Source: PLOWO2-12-38-17 sp963709355
Lineage (GTDB): Bacteria; Planctomycetota; Brocadiia; Brocadiales; Brocadiaceae
Direction: 5' to 3'
Length of the DNA: 27,685 nt
Assembly: GCA_963709355.1 (NCBI GenBank)
Contig: CAVPVY010000008.1
Coordinates: 1-27,685, forward strand
A program made the position numbers and the translations under genes. This document shows positions 1 through 9,008 of the stretch, in pieces. Below the pieces are notes generated by a model. That model ran no database searches and was not told the origin of the DNA. It saw only the letters and a program-made list of their open reading frames with translations. The first letter of the stretch is position 1. Every line of letters starts with the position of its first letter.

Positions 1-160
1 ATAATTGTCTAAATCTTTCATAAAAATTTTTAGATATTTATGAATTATTTTCACTTTTTAAATAAACTGTTAGATTTTGACGTCTTTAAGTATTCTTATT
101 AACGAAAAAATAGAGCTGTAATATATAGCGAATCTTTTTCTTCTCAATATATTATGTAAA

Positions 161-734
161 TTATTTATTAATCCCATTTGCGGATCCATCATTTCTTATA
201 AACTCTATGAAATCTATTTTATGTTTATATAATTCATCATATAAATGACCCAATCTAAAATCACCTCTCGTTGTTTTATTGTAAAAATCACCTGTCCAGT
301 TTGCCACAGTATGGTTTTTGAAAACCACAAAATAAATAACAGAAATTAATGAATAAATTCCTAAAAACAGATCATAAATCTTACTATTTATCAAAACAAT
401 TATTTTTTTAAATGCTAGTTTTTCTTGCTTTTTAGATTCTACAATATTTCTTCCAAAGCTCTTTGCGTATATCCTAATAATAGTGTGGTATTTTTCTTCA
501 AAATCATCCAATTTAAGAGTTTCTACATTTCTTAATTTGTCATAAATCAAAAAGTAAGGAATCGAAAAATAGCTATGCACTAAATTATATATGGTCCATA
601 TGACTTCGTAATCTTTAAACTTGTACCTAGAGGTATCAATATTGTTAAATATCTGCTGTTGTTAAATCTAACGCCTTTTCCAAATTCGATTTTTGCAATT
701 TTCTGTTTTCAGCAATATTTGAAGCTTTAATCAT
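161..734 (-). CDS. Unrecognised protein of the glycan locus, frameshifted
   Basis: I do not recognise this family. An ATG at 734 lies 5 bases after the stop of the preceding methyltransferase gene and opens a short reading frame (MIKASNIAEN...) that stops near 650. The adjacent frame is open from about 661 to 161 and continues the sense of the protein (FNNIDTSRYKFKDYEV...), so a single-base shift near 650-662 probably splits one gene. The second half has a hydrophobic segment (FLGIYSLISVIYFVVF) followed by a charged tail (TRGDFRLGHLYDELYKHK). Past the stop at 161, another frame reads on as a basic stretch (NILRRKRFAIYYSS) to about 50, so a second shift near 165-175 is possible and the real gene may be longer. 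Position at the end of the locus suggests a glycan enzyme, but no catalytic motif is visible. Confidence 0.45.
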
Positions 735-739
735 CAAAA

Positions 740-1682
740 TCAGGCCAACTTTCTGATCTTGAGCCACTCTTTCATAGAATTTGTGGGCTGAGGACGTATC
801 TTATTTATTTCTTCGAAATCGAACAATTTTCTGGTAACAAATATATGGTGGTCGCAATATCGAGGCATTTTTTTCTTTAAGTAATCACAAATCTCATATT
901 TCAATCCCATCTTTTTCCTTCTAATTATTTTTCTACCAGCAGATAAATAATATTGCCTATGACGATGATCAAAAAAACGATGTTTGATTACCTCAAATCT
1001 GCAATAGCGGAGCATCCATACAAGTTCATTCTTTTGAATAAGTTCGTATATGCGGCCTATGTGGTCCAAAATAAAACATATGAGACCTTAAAGGGTGCTC
1101 CATTACGCTCTCTCCCCTCAATATATTAATCACATTAGCAAATGAAGTAATATTGTCAGTTGTCAAGATAAATATAGCACTGTGCTTAAGGGTAACATTT
1201 ATTAAATCAAGCATATTTATCGGATTGTAAAAATGTTCTATAACATTCAGAGCCATTGCTATATTAAATTGTTTTTGATATTGGAAATTATCATAAGAAA
1301 TGCACCGGTCTAATCGTTCAATATGATCAATATCATCAATTGACATTGTTTTAATACTATATCGATTACAAAAATTAATAAATTCTGTGTTGAATTCTAA
1401 TCCGCTTATGGATACCTGTATCTGTTCTTTATACATTAACTTTAAAATTTTATCGAATGTGGCAGGATAAGCCCCAAAATCAAATAAATCAACTTTACCA
1501 TTTTTACCCAATATACTATCTATAGTGGGATCAAGTTCTAATAACACATTTTTGAATCGGTAGTAAAATCTAAGAGCCGCATTTAATCCGTCTTTCTTAT
1601 TGTCCGCTTCATATGACTCATCAGTATATGTTTGTACATAACGATCAAAAATTCTCAAGTTATCTGACTTAGTAGTAGTCAT
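740..1682 (-). CDS. Class I SAM-dependent methyltransferase, frameshifted
   Basis: This is a probable glycan-modifying methyltransferase of about 314 residues once one frameshift is bridged. The N-terminal part (1682 to 1026) has a Rossmann-type motif I (DLFDFGAYPATFDKIL) and a post-motif with the usual acidic/His pattern (ALNVIEHFYNP), which bind S-adenosylmethionine in this superfamily. The first frame stops just after HIRTYSKE. The next frame (1069 to 740) continues with ELVWMLRYCRFEVIKHRFF, the expected C-terminal strand-helix of such enzymes. Removing one A from the run of four at 1032-1035 (T on the plus strand) joins the two as RTYSKNELVWML. The acceptor cannot be read from the sequence. 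It sits between a flippase gene and an unrecognised gene at the distal end of the locus. Confidence 0.7.
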
Positions 1683-1724
1683 TGGTTAATTTTTTAGATT
1701 TAGACTTTAAATATATTCTTATAA

Positions 1725-3154
1725 TTAAAAACCCGTGTATATAAAGGCGACAATTATAAGGATAGCACACGACATTAAAAGTGCTAAGCCCTCGAAAGCC
1801 AGCTTTCTATGCGGAAGCATATTATTTTTGATTACGTGTGCATAGAAAACATAAGTTATCACAGTTGTCCCTGCGAGCCTGCTTAAGGCCATCCCAATTA
1901 ATGATAGTTTTGGAACTAATAAAAACGCGCTCACTAAGAAAACTATTTCCCTCAAGGGAGATGTAAGTAAAAGTATTTTTGTAGAATTCCCGATTAAGAT
2001 AAGCAAATTATTTGTAAATCCAAATGAGCCGACAATTAAGTCAATTGAAAAAAGCAGAAAAATATATTTAATCTCTGAAGATTCTGATGTTACTCCAAAT
2101 ACTTTCATTATTAATGGATGAATAAAGAATAAAAAAGTTCCCAAAATAATAATTATCGATAAATACCCTACACTTCCAATGAAATATTTTTCCCTGAACT
2201 GAGCCTTGTAATCGTTATTTTTCTTTGTGAATGTTGGAATTAGTGTTAATAGAATATTAGGAAGAAAAGTGTGAGCAAGTTTATATATCTTCTTGGCAAT
2301 TTCATAAACCCCTACACTTTCCATATTTAATAATGAACCAATTATCAAAGCAGGGGCATAGTTTTTTATATATGAAAATATATGAGTAACTTGTAATGGC
2401 AAAACATATGATTTTAAATATTCATTGAATATTTGTTTATAATCACTTATTAAATCCCTCCATTTGTAATGAAAAACATCTTGTAAGAAATTATGCTTCC
2501 TTTGCAGATAAATTATTACAATTACTGTAATAATTGCAGAAATAACCGTCTGTAACTGAATAATTGATAGGAGAAGCTGTGGTTTGCTTAGATGAAATAT
2601 ATACATAAAAAACGATACAGTACTTATATCTATTAAAGTAGAAGCAAAAGTTAGCTTTCCTGAAAGTTTATATTCTTCAAACCCTGTTAAAACTGTAAAA
2701 AAGCTATCTTTGAAGATATCAATAAAAATAGAATCGCGAAAAGATATAAAATAAATAAATAAGTATCATTTAATAGAGAAACTTTTTGTGCAACAGAACT
2801 CTTCCAAAAAAATAAAATTGATACTACCAGGGCAAATATTAAAAGTTTCAAGATAATAGTGCCGAATATAAGAGGAGTTTTTTTTCCCTTTTCTATGGTT
2901 GGAAGAAATCTCGAAATACCAGTATCTAAGTTTTGATAAAAAATAGATATAACTGCAGTTAAAGAAAAAAGATATTGATAAGCACCATAATACTCAGTAT
3001 TTAAATATCTAACTATTAAAATTGTACGAAAAAAACTTATTACTAGAATCCTGCAGAGCTTACTCCTGTTAAAAAAGAAGCTTTCCGAAAAAGGCTTGTC
3101 TTTAATAGAGAATAAGTTTTTCTTACTTAAAGAACCAATTTGTCTTCTATCCAT
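1725..3154 (-). CDS. Wzx-type polysaccharide flippase (MATE-like), frameshifted
   Basis: This is a multi-spanning membrane protein of the polysaccharide transporter (Wzx / oligosaccharide flippase) superfamily, expected to flip lipid-linked repeat units across the inner membrane. The N-terminal half (from 3154) shows the family start pattern (RYLNTEYYGAYQYLFSLTAV...DTGISRFLPTIEKGK). The C-terminal half (to 1725) carries the second bundle of hydrophobic helices, including NMESVGVYEIAKKI. The first frame ends at KIAFLQF. The other frame is open across the gap from there (FTVLTGFEEYKLSGKLTFAST) into the second half. Adding one T to the run of six at 2697-2702 restores one protein of about 476 residues, the usual Wzx length. 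The start overlaps the 3' end of the cytidylyltransferase gene by 28 bases, so a later start is possible. Confidence 0.75.
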
Positions 3155-3855
3155 TTTTCAGAAATCCACTGATCTAACTTGCTATGTAAATCTCTTCCTG
3201 TAATCCATAGTTTTTCTATTGGCAAACACTTTTTGCCCATCCACCACCAGGGACCAGGTCCTTCTTTTTTCTCTAAATTCTTTATTAACGTGTTATATCT
3301 TACGGTCCAGGGACCCTGATCATAATAGTATACAACAGGATAACTCTGCCTATTAGTATCAGGATTAATATCTTTCAAAAAGGACTCTAAATAACCATCA
3401 TTGTTTACGACCATTGCTCTATATGGATGATCATCCTGAGCTTTCCACATTGTCATAGTAGAGTCCAAATCTGGATTATTTAATAAAATTTCGATACTTT
3501 TGTCTATTGTTTCAGCATCTATCATTACAGTGTTCCCCAGAAGGACTGTAATAAACTCTAAATCAGGATAGTAATTGTTCTTTACAAAATTGGCTGCATG
3601 GATTATCACATCGCCATGATTAGTATCTGGTTTTGCAAGTTCTTTTGGTCTATCCAATACTTTTATAGAATATCTTAGAGCTACTTTTTTTATTCTCTCG
3701 TCTTCTGTAGAGATAAATACATCATCAGCAATTTTTGAACTTTTAGCTGCTTCTATTGGATACGCTACCAAAGGTTTACCAGCTATTTCTATTAAATGTT
3801 TATCAGGAATTGAAATATTACCGCCCTTTGCAGTTATTATAATTATCTTTTTCAT
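3127..3855 (-). CDS. Cytidylyltransferase of the CMP-sialic acid synthetase family
   Basis: A 242-residue nucleotidyltransferase that would activate a sugar acid as a CMP conjugate from CTP. The N-terminal signature (IIITAKGGNISIPDKHL, residues 4-20) corresponds to the AR-G-S-K-x-I-P-x-K-N loop of CMP-NeuAc/CMP-Kdo synthetases, with A-K-G-G-N replacing A-R-G-G-S. Further family features are GKPLVAYPIEAA, DDVFISTEDERI and RPKELAKPDTNHGD. The Lys/Asn changes in the loop and the C-terminal WWWMGKKCLPI stretch suggest a divergent subgroup, so the substrate is not certain to be a nonulosonic acid. The gene follows a HAD phosphatase gene with a 27-base gap; in sialic/legionaminic-type pathways a phosphatase often acts before activation. 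That link is an inference from order. Confidence 0.8.
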   Translation of the reverse strand: MKKIIIITAKGGNISIPDKHLIEIAGKPLVAYPIEAAKSSKIADDVFISTEDERIKKVALRYSIKVLDRPKELAKPDTNHGDVIIHAANFVKNNYYPDLEFITVLLGNTVMIDAETIDKSIEILLNNPDLDSTMTMWKAQDDHPYRAMVVNNDGYLESFLKDINPDTNRQSYPVVYYYDQGPWTVRYNTLIKNLEKKEGPGPWWWMGKKCLPIEKLWITGRDLHSKLDQWISEKWIEDKLVL

Positions 3856-3882
3856 CTAAAAACCTTTATATTCTGATTAAAT

Positions 3883-4509
3883 TTAGGTCAGGTCTCTAAA
3901 ATCCTTAACCCAGTTTCCATCCCACTTAAAGTTTATACCAACAAAATCTATGCATGCTTTTGTAGCAGCATGTAGATCATTATCAGCATCGCCAAACATA
4001 ACACACTCATTTTCTTTATAATTGTGATGATAAATTAACTCTTTTATGTGCTCAAATTTTTTCTTAGGGCTTCCTTTGACTTCCTTGAAAAACTTATCCA
4101 ACCCTCTAATCCTTACAATCTCTTTTATTTCAATTTGAGGAGTAGCAGAAATTACAAAACTAACTTTTTCATTACAATATTTATTAAGAAAATCTAGAAT
4201 CCCTTTAATAAAATTAGCTTTGCCCATTTCTTTCATTACCATAGTATTCATCTTATCATCAAGCTCTCTAGAAATCTCATCAGTTATACTTTTACCAAGT
4301 ATATTCTTGTAATAATAACGAAACTTGTCATATCTTGAGACACCTTTATTTCTAAGATGATAATCAACAACCTTTTTAACTACATCATCACCATAAGCCT
4401 CAAATAATTTAGCAAATGCTTCCGTTTTAATATTTACACTATCGAGTATTACACCGTCAAAATCAAAGAATAAGACCTTGTATCTTTCCATTTTAAAGTT
4501 ATTCACCAT
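3883..4509 (-). CDS. HAD-superfamily phosphatase
   Basis: A 208-residue HAD hydrolase. Motif I is FFDFDGVILDS with the nucleophile Asp16 and the acid/base Asp18. Motif II is FVISATPQ (Ser/Thr), motif III a lysine in SPKKKFEHIKEL, and motif IV is VMFGDADNDLHAA with two metal-binding aspartates. The helical cap between motifs I and II is of the phosphoglycolate-phosphatase type. The most likely role is removal of phosphate from a sugar or sugar-acid intermediate. The gene lies 3 bases after the stop of the SDR epimerase gene and just before the cytidylyltransferase gene, so the three are probably cotranscribed and act in one pathway. Met7 (MERYKVLFFDFDG) is an alternative start that fits the family better. 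Confidence 0.85.
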   Translation of the reverse strand: MVNNFKMERYKVLFFDFDGVILDSVNIKTEAFAKLFEAYGDDVVKKVVDYHLRNKGVSRYDKFRYYYKNILGKSITDEISRELDDKMNTMVMKEMGKANFIKGILDFLNKYCNEKVSFVISATPQIEIKEIVRIRGLDKFFKEVKGSPKKKFEHIKELIYHHNYKENECVMFGDADNDLHAATKACIDFVGINFKWDGNWVKDFRDLT

Positions 4510-4512
4510 TTC

Positions 4513-5444
4513 CTAACTACCCTCCGCAAGAGTTTTGTTATGAATTTCCTCTATAACCTGAAGCATACCTTGTCCCAAATCGATAAAACTATTACTAACA
4601 AGTTTTTTCCCTAGCCTGGGTGAAAAGTTATAAGGCACTATAGTATAATGATCAGTGGGGGTTTTGTTGGAAAACTTTATCCTGACTTCCTCTCCAATCA
4701 TTTCCTTAATCATTGTAAGAAATTCTTTGGATGTTAGAGACTGAGTACCTGTTATTATAACCCTTTCATTAGCAAATTCTGCTTTTAGAACTTCAACACT
4801 GAGCTTTGCGGCATCAAGAACATGTATATACTCTCTTCTTTCATCACCTTTACCTTGATAAGTAATTTTACCTTCAGTAATAGCTTCATAAATATATCTG
4901 TATACTCCATTCTACACTGGGCCCTTGGCCCATAAAGAGAACCATATCTTAGTATAGTATATTCAAGACCATATCTTTCATGATAAGCTTCAATTATTGA
5001 TTCTACTGCTTGTTTACTCGCTCTATAAAAACTGCCATGATTACTATAAACATATACCGTACTGGCAAAAAGAAACCTTTTAATTTTATGTCTGATACAA
5101 GCATCAATGATAATAGTGTTACCAAGGATATTGTATGTTATCGTATCCACAGGTCTTTCTGCAGCTTCTTTAATGTCAGCGATACCAGAAAAATTATAAA
5201 CATAATCTGCACCTTTTATGGTTTTATTTACCAATTCCCTATCAAGAATATCTCCCACTACTAATTCCTGGTTCAAACCGAGAACTGGAGATTCCTTTAT
5301 ATCAAAGACGGTAACTTCACTATCCGTATTTGTCAGCGCTTCGGCCACATAACTGCCAAGAAAACCTGAACCACCGAATACTATTATCTTTTTTTTAGCT
5401 TTAGAGACTTTGCCACTTTGTGTTTGCCGATTTAAATCATTCAT
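4513..5444 (-). CDS. NAD-dependent SDR epimerase/dehydratase, frameshifted
   Basis: An extended short-chain dehydrogenase acting on a nucleotide sugar. The first part (5444 to about 4920) has the Rossmann motif IIVFGGSGFLGSYVAEAL (residues 20-37), an aspartate that selects NAD (VFDIKES), the active-site FASTVYVYS and the catalytic YRASK (Tyr140, Lys144), then RYGSLYGPRAQ. The frame then drifts into a wrong phase and stops. The correct phase resumes at about 4915 (NGVYRYIYEAI, GKGDERREYIHVLDAA) and runs to the stop at 4513. One missing base near 4911-4920 explains it. The joined protein would be about 310 residues, normal for the family. The product specificity is not readable; the neighbours (2-hydroxyacid dehydrogenase, HAD phosphatase, CMP-transferase) point to a shared acidic-sugar pathway. 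Confidence 0.8.
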
Positions 5445-5513
5445 TAATATATGTCCCTGTTTTTTTGCTTTTCATTTCCCTGTAGAACAGTAAGCCACCT
5501 GTTATTAAATTTA

Positions 5514-6438
5514 TTATATTCCATAATCTGTTAAACCTTTCAGAAGATTTTCTGCCGCTTGTTTTTCCATTTTAATACGTGATTCTTTAGCGTAGGATCC
5601 GATATGAGGAGTAAGTACAACAGTGTCTAATTCTTTTAAACACCCGGTATAAGGCTCCTCATTAAAAACATCGATAGCAGCACCTGCCAGATAACCACTT
5701 TTAAGAGCATGATAAAGAGTTTCTTCATCAACCACTCCTCCCCGTGAAACATTGACTATCCAACTACCTTTTTTCATTAATTTCAGCTCTTTATTTCCTA
5801 TCATCGGGTTTGACCCAGCGGCATTTGAAACGTGTAATGTAAGAATATCAGACCATTTTAGGATATCTTCAAATTTCTTCATAATACAAACTATCGAACA
5901 TTCTTTAGGTTCCCTATCATAATAGGCAAGTTCAGAACCGAAAACAGATAAAAGTTCAGCAACTTTTTGCCCAATACGTCCAAAACCTATTATCCCAACT
6001 TTCTTTCCAAAAAGCAGATTACCCATTAATTTATCCCATTTGCCACTTCTCATGATATTATTCATATGAGTAATTCTTCTTAGAAGATTAAAAATCAATC
6101 CAACTGTCAATTCAGCGACAGCAAGTGTAGGTGCATCTGGTGTATTGTATATCTTTATTTTTAACTTTTTGGCAGCCTCTGTATCAATATTATCAAGTCC
6201 AACACCGCAACGCGAAAATTACCTTCAGAATCGGTAATCTTGAAAGCACATCTTCTCTTAAAGACTCTGTTCCTGCAATTAACCCTACTGCATCTTTTGC
6301 AAGTTCAAGAAGTTCAAGAGGTTCAATCTTACGGTTATAAGGATTTAGAGCAATTTCAAATCCCTTTTTTCTAAACAGCTCTAAAAGAGTGCTATCGTAT
6401 TTGCCAAAGGAAGTTGTAGAAATAACAATTTTTTGCAT
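5514..6438 (-). CDS. D-isomer-specific 2-hydroxyacid dehydrogenase, frameshifted
   Basis: This is an NAD-dependent 2-hydroxyacid dehydrogenase of the phosphoglycerate dehydrogenase (SerA) type, about 308 residues. The N-terminal part ends ILKVIFALRCWT. The family sequence at this place is normally KVISRCGVGLDNID, and exactly this appears if one T is removed from the run of four at 6215-6218. The rest is complete: GKKVGIIGFGRIGQKVAELL (NAD loop), the catalytic Arg in NVSRGGVVDEE, Glu in DVFNEEP and His in LTPHIGSYAKES. The start at 6438 is preceded by an AGAAAGGA ribosome-binding site. In a glycan locus such an enzyme could make or oxidise a hydroxyacid precursor for a sugar acid; this is an inference from position between the aminotransferase and the SDR genes. 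Confidence 0.82.
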
Positions 6439-6485
6439 ACATCAGTCCTTTCTATAACTAGAAATATTTGCTGAATCAGATAACT

Positions 6486-7631
6486 TTAAATCCTTACATG
6501 CGACAAATTCTTTTTTACTAAAATATTTTTTAACACCCCGCATACATACTTAATATCCTCTTCCTTTAAAGTTACAGCGGAAGGTAAACTTAATCCAGAA
6601 GCTGAAATATTTTCAGTATTCGGATATAAGTTGTTATCTTTATATGGAGGCATTTTATAAAGTGGGTAAAAAATTGGTCTCGTCTCAATACCTTTCTCCT
6701 TTAAAAAATCTATTAGCTTGTCACGGGTTAGATAGTAATAGTCAGGTTTTAAAAGTATCGAGAACATCCAAAAAGAACTTTTCACCCATTCCTTTTCAAT
6801 CGGCAAGATTATTTCTTCAATATCACACAGATAGGAATTATACATTTGAGCAATTTCCCTTTTCTTTTCTACAAAAAAATTTATTCTTTCCAACTGAGCT
6901 ACACCAACTGCAGCCTGAAGATTCGTCATACGGTAATTAAAGCCAACCTCATCGTGCCAATACCTTTTGTCTTTTCTCATTCCATGATCCCTGAGTCTTG
7001 ACATCCTTTCGGCAACAAAAGTATCATTGCATAGGCATATTCCACCTTCTCCCGTAGTTATAATCTTATTACCAAAAAAGCTAAAACAGTTAATAGTTCC
7101 AATTCCACCAACTTTTTTCCCTTTGTACTCGGCACCATGAGCCTCAGCAGCATCTTCAATTACAAAAAGATTATATTTTGCCGCGATTTCCATAATCCTA
7201 TCCATTTCACATGGATATCCATACAGATGAACGGGTATAATTGCTTTAGTGTTCTCTGAAATTTTATTTTCTATCAGCTCAGGATCAATATTCCACGTAT
7301 CTTTTTCTACATCAACAAGTATGGGTTTTGCACCCGTATATAAGACAACGTTCGCCGTTGCTGCGAAGGTTAAAGCAGGAATAATAACCTCGTCACCGGG
7401 TTTAATACCTAAAGCTGCTAAAGCTAAATGTAACGCAATTGTCCCATTGTGTACAGCAACTCCATATTTGCATCCTATATACTCTGCAAAACCCTCTTCA
7501 AATTTATTTACGTACTTACCCACTGATGATATCCAACCACTTTTAATGCAGTCTGTCAGATATTTGAGTTCGTTACCATTTAATAAAGGTTCAGCCATAG
7601 GTATAATCTTCTCAATTTTCATATTATTCAT
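6486..7631 (-). CDS. per: GDP-perosamine synthase-like DegT/DnrJ/EryC1 aminotransferase
   Basis: A 381-residue PLP-dependent sugar aminotransferase. The PLP lysine is Lys189 in FSFFGNKIITTGEGG, with Asp160 (VIEDAAEA) for the pyridine nitrogen. The sequence closely follows the perosamine synthetase pattern as I remember it from E. coli O157 RfbE (HLYGYPCEMDRI, YKGKKVGGIGTI, YWHDEVGFNYRMTN, ETRPIFYPLYKMP). This enzyme converts GDP-4-keto-6-deoxy-mannose to GDP-perosamine with glutamate as the amino donor. The GDP-mannose 4,6-dehydratase gene directly upstream makes the required substrate, which supports the assignment. The gene is intact. The start could be Met1 or Met4 (MKIEKIIPMAEP). A 236-base gap separates it from the dehydratase gene. 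Another 4-amino sugar product cannot be excluded. Confidence 0.85.
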   Translation of the reverse strand: MNNMKIEKIIPMAEPLLNGNELKYLTDCIKSGWISSVGKYVNKFEEGFAEYIGCKYGVAVHNGTIALHLALAALGIKPGDEVIIPALTFAATANVVLYTGAKPILVDVEKDTWNIDPELIENKISENTKAIIPVHLYGYPCEMDRIMEIAAKYNLFVIEDAAEAHGAEYKGKKVGGIGTINCFSFFGNKIITTGEGGICLCNDTFVAERMSRLRDHGMRKDKRYWHDEVGFNYRMTNLQAAVGVAQLERINFFVEKKREIAQMYNSYLCDIEEIILPIEKEWVKSSFWMFSILLKPDYYYLTRDKLIDFLKEKGIETRPIFYPLYKMPPYKDNNLYPNTENISASGLSLPSAVTLKEEDIKYVCGVLKNILVKKNLSHVRI

Positions 7632-7867
7632 CCATTATTTTAGTAAAGTTTCAGATTAGTAATCACTATCAGGTCTCTAAATTCTCAATATATTCTATTC
7701 CCGTATGAGATTCTTAATGCTCATCACTGTATCTTTCATGTGTAACAAGGATAAAAATTTATCTCCCTGAACAAATAGGTTAGATTAATTACATTTTCAA
7801 TGATCTAAAAGATGTTGGGAGAGATTGAATCATCTTTAGTAAGCGAATTTTGTGACATTAGAAAAGT

Positions 7868-8992
7868 TTATATCGTGCTTTCAACAGGATTCGAAGATTG
7901 AAGAATTCTTTCTCTATCGGGTGGAACAGGCTCTCTATGCAAATCGCCATTAAAGTGTCTTTTCTTCAGCGATATGTCACCAGGATAATTAGGAGCATCC
8001 CATGGAAATGACTTCCCTTCCATGTAATCTTTCCAGCGCTGAAGGTCTGCTTCCAGCATGTTCTTAATGAGTGTTTTAAAGGTTACCTTAGGCTCCCATC
8101 CAAGTATCTTCTTTATCTTGGAGTTATCACCACATAACAAATCTACATCATTTGGCCGGAAGAAGATTTTGTTTGTTTTCACAAATTCCTTTGAGTCAAG
8201 GTTAACTATGGAGAAGGCTTCATCGACTAATTCTTGTACTGAATGTGTTTCACCAGTTGCCACCACAAAATCATCAGGCATGTTATGCTGAAGCATCAAC
8301 CACATAGCCTCAACATAATCAAGTGCGTAACCCCAATCTCTTTTCGCCTCCAGATTACCTAATACCAACTCTTTTTGTAGCCCAAACTTTATTTTCGCAA
8401 CTGCATTTGTAACCTTTCTTGTAATAAATTCCATACCTCGTAATGGTGATTCGTGATTGAACAAAATTCCGTTGCAAGCAAAAATTCCATACGCTTTTCG
8501 ATAAAGGCGTGTGTTATGAAATGACATCAATTTAGCAGACGCATAGGGTGAATTTGGCCAAAATCGAGAGCTCTCATTCTGAGGTGTTTCTAAAACAGTG
8601 CCGTACAATTCACTGGTTGATGCTTGATAAAATTTAATGTCTTTTTTTAAATGTCGAACAATCTCCAATATCCTTGTGGCACCACTACCGTCAATTTCTG
8701 TTGTCAAGAGTGGTTGGTCAAATGATGCGCCAACATAGCTCTGTGCAGCAAGGTTATAAATCTCGTCACAATCTGATACAGTAATAGCTTCCAGGAGCGA
8801 GGCCATGTCTGCAACGTCTGCCGGGATAAGGGTAACCTTATTCAAAATATCCAAATATTGAAGTCTCCAAAAATTTGGAGTAGAGACCCTTCTATATGTA
8901 CCAAATACTTCATAACCTTTTTCAAGAAGAAATGATGCTAAATATGCTCCATCTTGTCCAGTAATTCCTGTAATTAAGGTTTTTTTTTTCAT
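7868..8992 (-). CDS. gmd: GDP-mannose 4,6-dehydratase
   Basis: A 374-residue extended SDR enzyme that converts GDP-mannose to GDP-4-keto-6-deoxy-mannose. Diagnostic features are the NADP loop GITGQDGAYLASFLL (residues 9-23), the TYRRVS segment, QASTSELYG with the catalytic Thr/Ser, and the catalytic YASAK (Tyr150, Lys154) followed by the conserved AYGIFACNGILFNHESP. KRDWGYALDYVEAMWLMLQ is also typical for this family. A strong ribosome-binding site (GAGGAGGT) sits five bases before the ATG, the clearest in the locus. The C-terminal tail after FPWDAPNYPGD is somewhat longer than the core fold needs. The product feeds the perosamine-synthase-like enzyme encoded next on the same strand. Confidence 0.93.
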   Translation of the reverse strand: MKKKTLITGITGQDGAYLASFLLEKGYEVFGTYRRVSTPNFWRLQYLDILNKVTLIPADVADMASLLEAITVSDCDEIYNLAAQSYVGASFDQPLLTTEIDGSGATRILEIVRHLKKDIKFYQASTSELYGTVLETPQNESSRFWPNSPYASAKLMSFHNTRLYRKAYGIFACNGILFNHESPLRGMEFITRKVTNAVAKIKFGLQKELVLGNLEAKRDWGYALDYVEAMWLMLQHNMPDDFVVATGETHSVQELVDEAFSIVNLDSKEFVKTNKIFFRPNDVDLLCGDNSKIKKILGWEPKVTFKTLIKNMLEADLQRWKDYMEGKSFPWDAPNYPGDISLKKRHFNGDLHREPVPPDRERILQSSNPVESTI

Positions 8993-9008
8993 ATTGACCT
9001 CCTCAGTT

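Noticed and set aside
7249..7659. 136-codon plus-strand frame opposite the aminotransferase gene
   Set aside because: It is the antisense shadow of a conserved, full-length enzyme gene.
3889..7684. Shared 13-mer TTTAGAGACCTGA at the ends of two intergenic/3' regions (near 3890 and 7675)
   Set aside because: A 13-base match is expected by chance in a window of this size.
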